From the NCBI GenBank assembly GCA_964058805.1, contig CAXKVV010000531.1, forward strand, positions 1 through 34,359: a stretch of DNA of 34,359 nucleotides, read 5' to 3'. The notes under the pieces were generated by a model, which worked only from the letters and a program-made list of their open reading frames with translations, had not been told where the DNA came from and searched no databases. How positions within the stretch are numbered: position 1 is the stretch's first letter; each line of letters begins with the position of its first letter. Below are positions 1-11,849 of the stretch, in pieces. The position numbers were made by a program, and so were the translations under genes. Source of the stretch: Schoenoplectus triqueter (Eukaryota > Streptophyta > Magnoliopsida > Poales > Cyperaceae).

Positions 1-480
1 AAAGTAGAAGAGAACAAGAATAAACAGGAGATATGTAAAATAGTTGATCCGGATCTACTGAGTGGCTATAAATCTGAGAAAAAGAACATCAAGAAATTGA
101 AAAGAAGCGAAACAAAGAGCAGAGAAGTTGTCCTTTTTCGAATGTTCCCCTAAATGCTTTGTTTCATCAGAAACTATAATTTCTTGGGAGAACCAAATCG
201 AAAGGCCTGCACGAGTAAAAACAATATACTAAACGCAGCATAGGTTAATTGCAAAGAGGAAGAAGAAAGAAGAAACAATCCTAGCAACCTGAGATCAAAG
301 ATTGAAGACCTCAAAATAACGAAAGAGAGATTTGAACCTCCAGTTTCAAAAGAGAAGAAGAAAATGGCTAGTAGCGTGGAGGAGCTGATCTCTGACATGG
401 ATAGCGCTAGCAGGGGAAGGGTCTCGCTTTTATAACGAGTATTCGAGTAACGACGAAATGTACCAACGGCCAACGGGTCT
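1..480 (-). promoter_or_regulatory. Probable promoter and leader of a leftward gene lying off the window
   Basis: On the minus strand a TATAAAA box lies at 428-434. It is followed by about 400 bases of pyrimidine-rich sequence typical of a plant 5' leader. Two minus-strand splice-like sites are visible: a donor-like CAG/GTTGC near 293 and an acceptor-like CTTTTTCTCAG near 80. A 74-codon minus-strand frame starts about 25 bases past the expected transcription start but matches no family I know. The plus strand is also open and Lys/Glu-rich at 1-152 and about 250-439, so a rightward gene ending at 439 cannot be excluded. Strand and function are unresolved. Confidence 0.3.
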
Positions 481-879
481 GTGAAAAAGGACGAAAATAT
501 CCCTCTTACTGTCTTACATAAACAGGTGAATATTGTTGGGCTGGGTTAGATTGAACTAATTCTAACTTGGCAAATTCAATTAGACTGAAATGGATCTCAG
601 ATGAGCACCTCCATGTGAAGGCTTTAGGGATTGGTTTTAATTTTTAGTGTAGAAAGGTTGGACAATATATCAGTCCACGTTCTAGTAGATCTAACTGGTT
701 TCTCCGTAGCAACACGGGGTTTATTTGGCAAATTAAGGAATAGATTTGGAAGAATGATAATTTTGCAAAAGTGATAGAATAGTATATTTTTAGAAGAATG
801 GTATTCTTGACTATTCGGAAGAGCGAAAATATCGTTTGGCAGTTATTAATCAGAATAGTTAAAATATGGATAATTATGA
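481..879. other. Intergenic stretch, nothing recognised
   Basis: AT-rich sequence with no conserved coding pattern. Minus-strand frames here run into the neighbouring ATT microsatellite and give only poly-isoleucine. Confidence 0.6.
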
Positions 880-1560
880 TACTAACAATAATGATGATGA
901 TAATAATAATAATAATGATGATAATATAATAATGATAATAATCTATAATCATAATCATAATAAATAAAAATATTCATAGTTGTAATCATAATAATATAAT
1001 AGAAATATAAACATAACCATAATATAATAATATAATAATAATAATTATAATTATAATTATAATCATAATAATATAATAATAAATAATCATAATTCTAATA
1101 ATATAATAATACAACATAATCAAATAATAATAAAATAATAATCATAGTCGTAATCATAATAATATAATAATATAATAAGAAAAATTATAATCATAATCAT
1201 AATATAATAATAATAATAAATAATTATAATCATAATAATATAATTATAATATAATCAAAGCTATAATCATAATAATAAAATAATAATAATCATAGTCATA
1301 ATCATAATCATAATAATATAATAATTATTATAATAATATTATAATAATTATAATCATAATAATTATTATAATATTATTATAATAATATAATAATTGGGGT
1401 TTAGGGTTTAGGGTTTATTATTATAATAATGATTATAATAATATAATATAATATAATATAATATAATATAATAATAAATCATCATAATATTAATATAATA
1501 ATAAATCATAATTATAATCATAATATAATAATATACTACAACATAATCAAATAATAATCG
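880..1560. repeat. Long imperfect AAT/ATA microsatellite
   Basis: About 680 bases made almost entirely of AAT, ATA and interspersed ATC/ATG triplets. It contains many local inverted repeats, for example the TAATAATTATTATAA-type blocks at 1315-1395. It codes for nothing credible. A telomere-type motif is embedded at 1397-1417. Confidence 0.9.
1397..1417 (+). repeat. Interstitial telomere-type repeat, three GGGTTTA units
   Basis: Three perfect tandem copies of the Arabidopsis-type telomere unit (TTTAGGG in another register) sit inside the AAT microsatellite. An additional G precedes them. This is the only G-rich patch within about 680 bases. Confidence 0.85.
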
Positions 1561-1574
1561 TTATTCCGACAAGA

Positions 1575-1617
1575 GCTAATCCGATATACCACCTATAACT
1601 TAGTATATCAGATTAGC
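1575..1617. repeat. Short inverted repeat (hairpin)
   Basis: 15-base arms at 1575-1589 and 1603-1617 pair with one mismatch around a 13-base loop. The left arm reads GCTAATCCGATATAC. It could be the end of a small decayed transposon. No partner end was identified. Confidence 0.5.
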
Positions 1618-2186
1618 ACTCTTCCGCACTCTTCTACTTAGTCTAAAATTCATATGGCAAATTAATTCATGAGAATAACTTTTCTATTTCAACTTTTTGC
1701 TATTTCATAAAGTGCCAAACACTCTCATGGTGTTAGATGATATGATGGATCCTTGAGGTGGGTTCCTCTTTTGTTTGGTGATGTCATAATAGAATAAAGG
1801 TTATTTTGAAGTTTTGTGATTTATTTCAGGGGCTGCTGCTCATGCAATTATCTTCTTTTTATTTTATTTTCATTTTCTACGATTATCTCATTTTTATTTT
1901 TATTTTATTTTCTTATGGATTTAATTATCTTTTTGGAATGAAATTAGCTATCTTATGTATCTTTGATCTTCAGAAAAGAAAAAAATGAGGGAGCCGTGAA
2001 GTTACGGAGATTAATTGAAAATGTTTGTTAATAGAGAAAGATTTGATAATAATCATTGTCGATGTGTCATTTTCCACCAAAAACTGATTATTTTATATTT
2101 TCGTAATTTCTAAAGATAACAAGGGTTCATTAAAAAAATGCCAACTAGTGAACTTGTGGCCTTGTGGGAATACGTGGTTCTCTATT
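1618..2186. other. Intergenic stretch, nothing recognised
   Basis: AT-rich. A 60-codon plus-strand frame at 1806-1988 is a T-rich low-complexity stretch without a recognisable domain. Confidence 0.6.
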
Positions 2187-2597
2187 CATATCCATTCTGA
2201 AAAAAAAATTCTTAAATAACTTTCAATAACTAATTTACGTTAATGATCACATATTTAACTTATTTTCACACATAATTATAACAAGGACATAATCCGGATT
2301 CACATCCTTCAAAATATATTTTTCATGTACGATAACTGATCGCGTCCAACTAAGATTAAAGAGCGCAAACTCAGTTCACATCCTTCAATTCAAATATGAA
2401 TGGTTTAAGCTCGGCTCACACTCTTCAATTAAGCTAGTACGTAGATATTTTTTTATGAGTTTTCAGATTATATTTAAACGTCTCGATTGAAATATTCTAT
2501 CAAAAATTATAAATATTTAAAGATTAAAATTTTAATCATCAGATTTAGAAATTATTGAGAGAAGTGCTCATTGCAATAAACGTCCATATCCATTCTG
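2187..2597 (-). mobile_element. Retroposon-like insertion with a 13-bp target-site duplication
   Basis: The 13-mer CATATCCATTCTG occurs at 2187-2199 and 2585-2597. The 385 bases between start with a run of A's directly after the left copy. A homopolymer run at one junction plus a perfect 13-base direct repeat is the signature of target-primed insertion by non-LTR machinery. With A's at the left, the tail would be poly-T in that orientation, so the source strand is not certain; a decayed SINE-like or other short element is the simplest reading. Inside, a motif like ATTGAAGxxTGTGAxC (minus strand) recurs three times between about 2295 and 2435. No reverse transcriptase frame is present. Confidence 0.5.
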
Positions 2598-3840
2598 TGA
2601 CGGGCTCCGTAGGCTCCTTTCTTGATCTGAACGGGACAGGTCCCTTTCTATTATCATTGTTTATGCCGCATCAGCACAAATTGTTTCAGGAGCACATTTT
2701 ATTTCTAAAAAAAAAGGAGCAAATTTAATTTAAAAAAAAAACATGCGTGACTCAACAGGAATATTAATAATTTAATATTAGAACATGTCCCGACACATTC
2801 AACTTTTTGACGATGGTTAAGATTTTTTCTGGATCGAATGGTTGTTATATTATATTATTGAAGTTCTGTAAATTATAACAACTTAAAAATAATTCTTACA
2901 CAATCTTATTATTTATAAAAGTTATGAATATATTGTATTCATATTTGTCATTGTTTGACTTTAATGTCGAAACTAATTATAATATTTTGTCTAGAATAAC
3001 TTTAAATATTAATATACAGTCTTCATATTTGATTCCATCATTACATTAATAACTCTACCTCGATGGTTTTCTTTTCTTATAACCATGTTTGGTTGAGGCT
3101 TAAAATAACGAAAACATAAATTTTATGTAAAGCTATGTTTCATAACTTTTTTTTAGTTGGTTGTGCACAGAGACAGAGCCATACATTTGAGTAGGAACGA
3201 TAAAAATAAAAATAAAAATTCCATATCGAAACTTAAAGAAATAAAAAAATTACCTCATATTCTCTTTTGCCCTCCTTCTTTTCTCATTTATTGATATTTT
3301 TCTTATATTCTTCTCATAATTACCTTTTTCGATCTTTTATATTACATTTTTGAAACTTTATCCTCTGTATAGACAAAAATAACCTTATGTTTACCCTCAA
3401 AAAATTCAAATAAAAAGTTGAAAAATATCAAAAGTTGAAAAAGTACAAAAAACATATTTTTTAAACATACAAAATATATTGCTATTGTTTTTTTGTATGT
3501 GTTGGATATATGTTAGTGTAAATATATATATCCACGACTCACGATCGCCAGTTATGAGTCTGAAATATACATATTTATACTTATATATACAGAAATTCAA
3601 TATAAATATATTTTTTATTTTTTTATAATATATATAATTATAAAAAAAATATATTTTTTAAATCTATCTAGGGGTCAATTATCCTCCTATCATAAGGTAG
3701 TTCCACGTCTCTGCCCCTGATTGAAATTTCTATCCCTACTGTGTCGCACCATTCGGCGCAGAGGATATTCCTTTGATTTATTTTGAAACTTGTGAAATTA
3801 TAATCACAAAACACTCCTAAATTTAAAGGACAACAAAAGG
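2598..3840. other. AT-rich intergenic spacer
   Basis: No coding pattern. A 27-base tandem duplication built on AGGAGCA followed by T- and A-rich sequence is seen at about 2688-2742. Several A/T runs lie at 3600-3660. Confidence 0.6.
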
Positions 3841-3842
3841 TA

Positions 3843-4360
3843 CAATTAGGGATAGTTTATAAAGGCTCGGTCTTTGAAATCGGCCCAGCTGGTCATTCAA
3901 AAAATTCGGCCCTCATAAGTTCAGTCCACCCTTTTTTAATGGTAAGGACCGGATTTCTCAAGAGTCGGATTTAATCTTTAAAAAATAGGTCCTTCTAATC
4001 TGACCCTTATTAAACTCAGTTCTTTCTGATTTTTTTCAAGTCATTTCTTTAATATTTTATATTGTATATTAATTACACTTAAAAAATTAAAAAATAGAAA
4101 AAAAGATAAATGTCAAAACTAAAAAACATAATTTAATATCATTATACAAATACAACTTAACATAAAAAAATATTAAGTTCTTACCTGCTGGCCTTATCTG
4201 GTCCTTACCTGACCCTTAGAGTCTGAAAGACTTGATAAGAGATAGACTTCTCAAGGACCGGATTCACCTCTTAAAAATCAAGCCCTTTAAACCCGATTCT
4301 CTAAAAATCATTATAAAACCCGACCCTTCCGTAGACCCGCTAAATCCGATCCTTAAAAAA
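3843..4360. repeat. Decayed repeat rich in GACCGG / GACCC motifs
   Basis: GGACCGGATT occurs at about 3946 and 4255, each followed by similar text with CTCAAG, CTTAAAAA and GACCC(T/G) motifs. The composition differs from the flanking AT-rich spacer. The pattern suggests a degenerate dispersed repeat or two worn copies of one unit. I could not place its ends. Confidence 0.35.
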
Positions 4361-4568
4361 TCATCAATAAAAATACAATAACAGCAGATATTTAGAAATA
4401 AATAATAATAATGAACTCTACTATCTAGTCTTCGGAGTATAGAGTCTAGAATCCATATCTCGTACTTTCTTAGAAATTCATATCCAATCACTCATGAATG
4501 ATATTGATTTAATAATAATAAATTATTTTATATATGAAAATTAATTTTAAAATTTTTTGATGATTAAA

Positions 4569-4613
4569 ATGTGGAGTTGGGATTTTCATCACGCCCCTTT
4601 CTTAAAACGTTAA
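4569..4613 (+). CDS. Possible upstream open reading frame before the bZIP CDS
   Basis: ATG at 4569 opens a 14-codon frame (MWSWDFHHAPFLKR) ending at TAA 4611-4613, out of frame with the main start at 4769. It matters only if the transcript starts upstream of 4569. It is not one of the conserved sucrose-control frames of group S1 bZIPs. Confidence 0.25.
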   Translation: MWSWDFHHAPFLKR

Positions 4614-4728
4614 AGAAAAAGGTCGTCCTAATCCATCATGCTGTGACTCCACGAGCTCAGCAACAAAAGCTGACCCCATCAGGCCATCACACATCACACG
4701 CCACAGCAGACAGCAGTCACAGCACACA

Positions 4729-4731
<3 letters not shown>

Positions 4732-4762
<31 letters not shown>
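4732..4762. repeat. CT dinucleotide microsatellite in the bZIP leader
   Basis: An uninterrupted alternation of C and T over 31 bases, ending seven bases before the ATG. Such runs are length-polymorphic and common in plant 5' leaders. Confidence 0.9.
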
Positions 4763-4763
<1 letters not shown>

Positions 4764-4768
4764 AACAA

Positions 4769-7497
<2,729 letters not shown>

Positions 7498-7939
7498 CCT
7501 GACCTAATTTCTTAGATTGATTCACTTTGTTTATAGCCTGACCTATTTGTTGTTTTTTCGTTCATGCTTCTTTCTATGGGTTCTATTGGTGGATTCTGAA
7601 AATTGTTATTCATTTGTTGTTCGATTTGTTGGTTCTATGGGTGGAAAAATGTTTGTAATTGTTTTGGTTTGTTCAATTGTTGTAATTTATGTTGGATGTT
7701 GGATGGATGGATGGGAAATTTCCGTTGCTCTTTTGTTGCATTATTTTAGAGTGGAAACTTGTTATATTGGATTTCGTTTTATGCTTATATTTTGGACGGT
7801 AGTCAAAAGTATTGTAACTTTTTTATTGAAGTGATCGTGTTCTGGAGATGCCTTGTAATTTTTGAAGTACTTGTAGTCACGCCGATCTCAAATGCACGCA
7901 AACTATTTGCCATCACTGATATGCTCATTCGATAAAACT
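7498..7939 (+). other. 3' untranslated and downstream region of the bZIP gene
   Basis: T- and GT-rich sequence after the stop codon. A 105-codon frame at 7517-7834 lies in it but has no family features and low-complexity Phe/Val/Leu composition, so I treat it as untranslated. Confidence 0.5.
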
Positions 7940-10900
7940 TTTTGTATTGTACCTATATTATATTTATAAATGAGCTAAGAAATGATGTAAAACTCAAATA
8001 TACTAACTGAATATAATTTTTATAAATTTGTATTTGTTGTTGTGCATAATTTCTATAATAAAAGATTAATCTTAAAGGTTTAGATTATAACAAAAACTAA
8101 TAAAAAATATTATTCAAAATAAATTTGTGTATTTTGTCAGTATTATATGCATAAATAAATGATATAAAAACTTCAATAGACTAATTAAAGTGTTATTTTA
8201 ATATATTTTTGTTTATATTTTGTGCGTAATTCATGTCACATGGGTATGACTTTGTAGATAAATTGATATAAACAACAACAACAAAGCCTTTAATCCCAAA
8301 TAAATTGGGGTAGGCTAGAAATAAAACCCAATATGAAAACATAAGATCAAAGATCTCAAATATCAATGATAATAGTGATGATGATGAAAAAAATAGTAAT
8401 AATAATAAATAAATAAATAAAATAAAAATGATAATGATGATGATGATGATAATATAATAATAATAATAATAATGATAATAATAATAATAATAATAAACCT
8501 ACATCATAAAATATATTTCTAAATTCTTACTTCTAAACCCTAAAATCCTAAAATCTAGGAACTGAAAAACCAAAAACTTAAAATCTATAGCTCTATTACT
8601 AAACTCTAACTCGTAAATCATGGTTCTGATACATGGATCGTCATTTTCTAAGCACTCCTATCTAAAACAAGAGAGGGAATGATATAACAAATAAAAATTA
8701 TCATTTAAAATAACTTTATGTATATTGACAATATTATATGCATAAATGAGGCAAAAAAATAATATAAAACTCAAATAAACTAACTTAATTGTTATTTCAA
8801 TGAATTTGTATTTATTCTTATGCGCATTTGCATCATAAAAGGCTTGAGCTTAGAATAAGATTATAATAAAAACTAATAGAAAATGATATTCAAAATTTTT
8901 TGTGTATTTTGTCGATATTTGTGCATAAATAACGCAAGAAATGATAAAAAAAATTAATAGATAACTAATGTGTCATTTTAATATTTCAGTATTGATTTTG
9001 ATGCACATTTCATTTCATAGAGAATTGAGCTTGTAATTATAATAATATAAATCAATACAAGACATAATTCTAAATAAGTTTATGTATTTTAACTATTTAT
9101 ATACATAAGTAAGATAAAAAAATAATATAAGACTCAAATACACTAATATAAATATATTTTAATACACTTGAATACTTGAACACTAAGCCTCAAATCGATT
9201 TTATACATTTCACTTTAGATTCTTTACAATCTTACACTATTCTAGCCTTTAAATACCACAACTCTAGGGCTAACATATATTTTATTTTTTGTGCGTAATT
9301 ATTATCATAAATGTTTGAGAAAAAGTAATAATATTATAAATCAATAAAAAATATCATTAGAAAAAAATTATGTATTTTGACAATATTATGTCCATAAATG
9401 AGACAAAAATAATATAAAAACTCTGTTGAACTAACTAAAATGCTATTTGAATGCAAGTGTTTGTTCTTGTGCGCACTTCATACCATAAAGACTTGATATT
9501 ACAATGATAAGATTATAGTAAATATCAATGAAAGATATCATTCAAAATAATTGTATATATTTTATCAAAAAATTGGGCATAAATGAGACAAACAATGACA
9601 CAAACTCCAATAGGCTAACTCGTGTTATTTTAATGCATCTATATTGATTTTTGAGTGCATTTGATCTCGTAAAGTATTGAGCGTGCAATTATAATAATAT
9701 AAAACAATATTAGACATACTAAATGCTTGAACTTGTGGAGATAACAATATAAACTAATTAAAGATATGATTCATAGTATTTTATGTCAAAATCGAATAGA
9801 CTAAATGAAGTGTTATTTAAATATATTTGTATTTACTTTTTATGCATAATTGTTATCAAAAAGTTTTGATTGCGTAGGTAATAATATAAATTAATAAAAA
9901 ATATCATTCGAAACAACATCATATAATATAACAATAAAAATCAATTAATCAACTAATGTGTTGTTTTAATATTTTTGTATTGTTTTTTGTGCGTATTTAA
10001 TTTCACAAAGGATTGAGCTTCGAATTATATAAACTAATAGGAATTCTAAACAATAGGATTATTTTAATATATTTGTGTTTATTTTTTGTGTAATTATTGT
10101 CATAAAAGTTCAGCCTTGTAGATGGAATAATATAAACCAATAAAGACATCATTTGAAACAACATTGTGTATTTTGATAATATTTTATGCATAAATGACTC
10201 AATAAATATTGTATAACTTAAATAAACTAACTAAATGTTTCAATTTATTTCTTGTGCGCACATCATACCATAAAAGTCTTGAACTTACAGGGATAAGATT
10301 ATAATATAGATCAACAAAAGATATTATTTCAAACAACCTTTGTGTATTTCACCAATATTCTGTACATAATAAGGCAAAATATAATATAAAACTCCAATAG
10401 AGCAACTGATGTGCTATTTTAATGTTTTTATATTAATTTTTGTGCGTTTTCATCTCAAAAATTTGGGCTTGTGATTATAATAAAACTCAAATAATTTAAC
10501 TAATTTTTTTCTATGCATTTGTGTTCATTCTCGTACGCACTTCATATCATTAAGTCTTGGGCTTACGTGGATAAGATTGTAACAAAAAATGAATAGAAAA
10601 TATCATTCGAAATAATTTTATGTGTTTTATCAATAGTCTTTGTATAAATGAGACAAAAAATGATATAGAACTCCAATAGGCCAACCGATGTGTTGTTTTA
10701 ATGCTTCAATATCAATTTTTATGTGTATAATCTAACTAAAATATTATTTCAATATATTTGTGATCATTCTTATGCGCACTTCATACCATAAAGGCTTGAG
10801 TTTATAAGGTTAAGATTATAATAAGAATCAATAGAAGATATAATTCAAATAACTTTGTGTATTTCATCAATCTTCTCTGTATAAATGAGGTGAGACATGT

Positions 10901-11260
10901 ATAAAACTCCAACAGGCTAACTGATGTGTTTGTTGTATTGCTTTTGTATTGATTTTTATGCGTACTTCATCTCGTAAAGGATTGAGCTTGCAATTATAGT
11001 AATATAGATCAATAAAAGACATAATTTAAAATAACTTTATATATTTTAAATTTATTATATACATAAGTGAGATAAATAATAATATAAAATACAAATAGAC
11101 TAGTTCAAATGTTGTTTTATTTTTTTTGCTCAATTCATTTTATAAATATTTGAGCTTTCAGCGATCATTTTTTTTATATTTTGGTGATATGATGTGCATA
11201 AATGACACAAAAAATGATTTAAAATCAAATAGACTAAATGAAGTATTATTTTAATATATT
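7940..11260. repeat. Degenerate satellite-like tandem array, period about 180-190 bp
   Basis: A recurring unit contains, in order: GCATAAATGAGACAAAAAAT, then ATAAAACTCCAATAGACTAA, then TGTTATTTTAAT, then TTGTGCGCA-type text, then CATAAAGG.TTGAGCTT, then AAGATTATAATAAAAATCAA, then ATCATTCAAAATAA and TTGTGTATTTTGTCAATATT. Copies of the CATAAATGA landmark are seen near 7970, 8148, 8738, 8922, 9101, 9385, 9575, 10186, 10365, 10640, 10870, 11060 and 11196, mostly 180-230 bases apart, with worn copies between. I estimate 15-17 copies, each well diverged. No coding capacity. The array is interrupted by a retroelement end at 8272-8679. Confidence 0.75.
8272..8679 (-). mobile_element. LINE- or SINE-type 3' end with (TTG)n tail, inserted in the satellite array
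   Basis: Read on the minus strand, the segment starts with GGAGTGCTTAGAAAATGACG-type text, passes through a large ATT/ATC microsatellite (8380-8500), and ends with CTACCCCAATTTATTTGGG, ATTAAAGGCTTT and (GTT)n. This terminal sequence is a widespread plant retroelement 3' end, which I recall from non-LTR elements with TTG tails. TGATATAA is duplicated at 8264-8271 and 8680-8687. The flanks rejoin into one continuous satellite unit, which supports a target-site duplication. No reverse transcriptase is left. The element has the same end as 18421-18767. Confidence 0.6.
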
Positions 11261-11849
11261 TGGTTTAATATATTTCATATGATATAAATAAAAATATATT
11301 AAAATTTTAAATTTTATTATAAATTTTTAAAATAATATATTTTTTTAAAATAAAATACATTATACATTAAAATAAATATTTAATTTATAAAATATTCTGA
11401 CTAAATAATAACCAAATTATTCACGAATAAAATACACTGCTTATAAAATGGGTCAAAACTCAAAACACTCAAATAAGACCCGCACACGTTACGCGCACTT
11501 TAGAAATTTTAGAAAACGGAAGTGCGAAGGCGCCCGTAAAGCTTCCTTCTTCGTGAGTTTCCATCATCATCATCAGAGATTCAGATTCAGATTCAGACTC
11601 AGATACAAGCTAGTTTCTTGTCAAAGAAGCGACCTTTAAGAGAAGAAGAAGAAAAGCAAGTGCCATCAATACACGGTAGGTATATCTAGTCAACAAACAA
11701 CACATTTCTTTTATTTGTGGGAACGGGCAAAATATATAAATCATAAGTCCATAACCCAAGGCTACCCTCATCTTCTTCGATCATCATTCGTACCAAATCA
11801 TTGAATTCCTTCCCTGCAAATTATTAGTTCATTTGACAGTTTCACAGTA
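11261..11849 (+). promoter_or_regulatory. Promoter and leader of the nardilysin-like gene
   Basis: Two TATA candidates are visible: TATAAAA at 11442-11448 and TATATAAA at 11733-11740. With the upstream one, the leader would include a GATTCA repeat (11576-11606) and probably a leader intron: donor ACG/GTAGGTAT at 11676 and acceptor TTTGACAG near 11838. With the downstream one, the leader is about 80 bases. A 63-codon frame at 11448-11639 overlaps the first TATA box and looks like leader sequence rather than a gene. Confidence 0.45.

Larger units (their letters stand above)
4529..4768 (+). promoter_or_regulatory. Promoter and 5' leader of the bZIP gene
   Basis: A TATATAT box lies at 4529-4535. 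The leader before the ATG at 4769 holds a CT dinucleotide run (4732-4762, 31 bases), a common feature of plant leaders and a possible GAGA-type binding site. A 14-codon upstream frame at 4569-4613 would be included if transcription starts about 30 bases after the TATA box. Confidence 0.45.

Noticed and set aside
644..958. 104-codon minus-strand frame rich in isoleucine
   Set aside because: Its N-terminal half is a translation of the ATT microsatellite and the rest shows no domain.
7517..7834. 105-codon plus-strand frame after the bZIP stop
   Set aside because: Low-complexity Phe/Val/Leu composition, no family, lies in the expected 3' untranslated region.
7940..11260. Possible CRISPR-like regular array
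   Set aside because: Units are about 180-190 bp and diverged throughout, with no short exact repeats or unique spacers; the genome is a plant's.
11448..11639. 63-codon frame upstream of nardilysin, Arg/His-rich
   Set aside because: It overlaps a TATA box and contains CAT and GATTCA repeats; it fits a leader sequence and has no domain.
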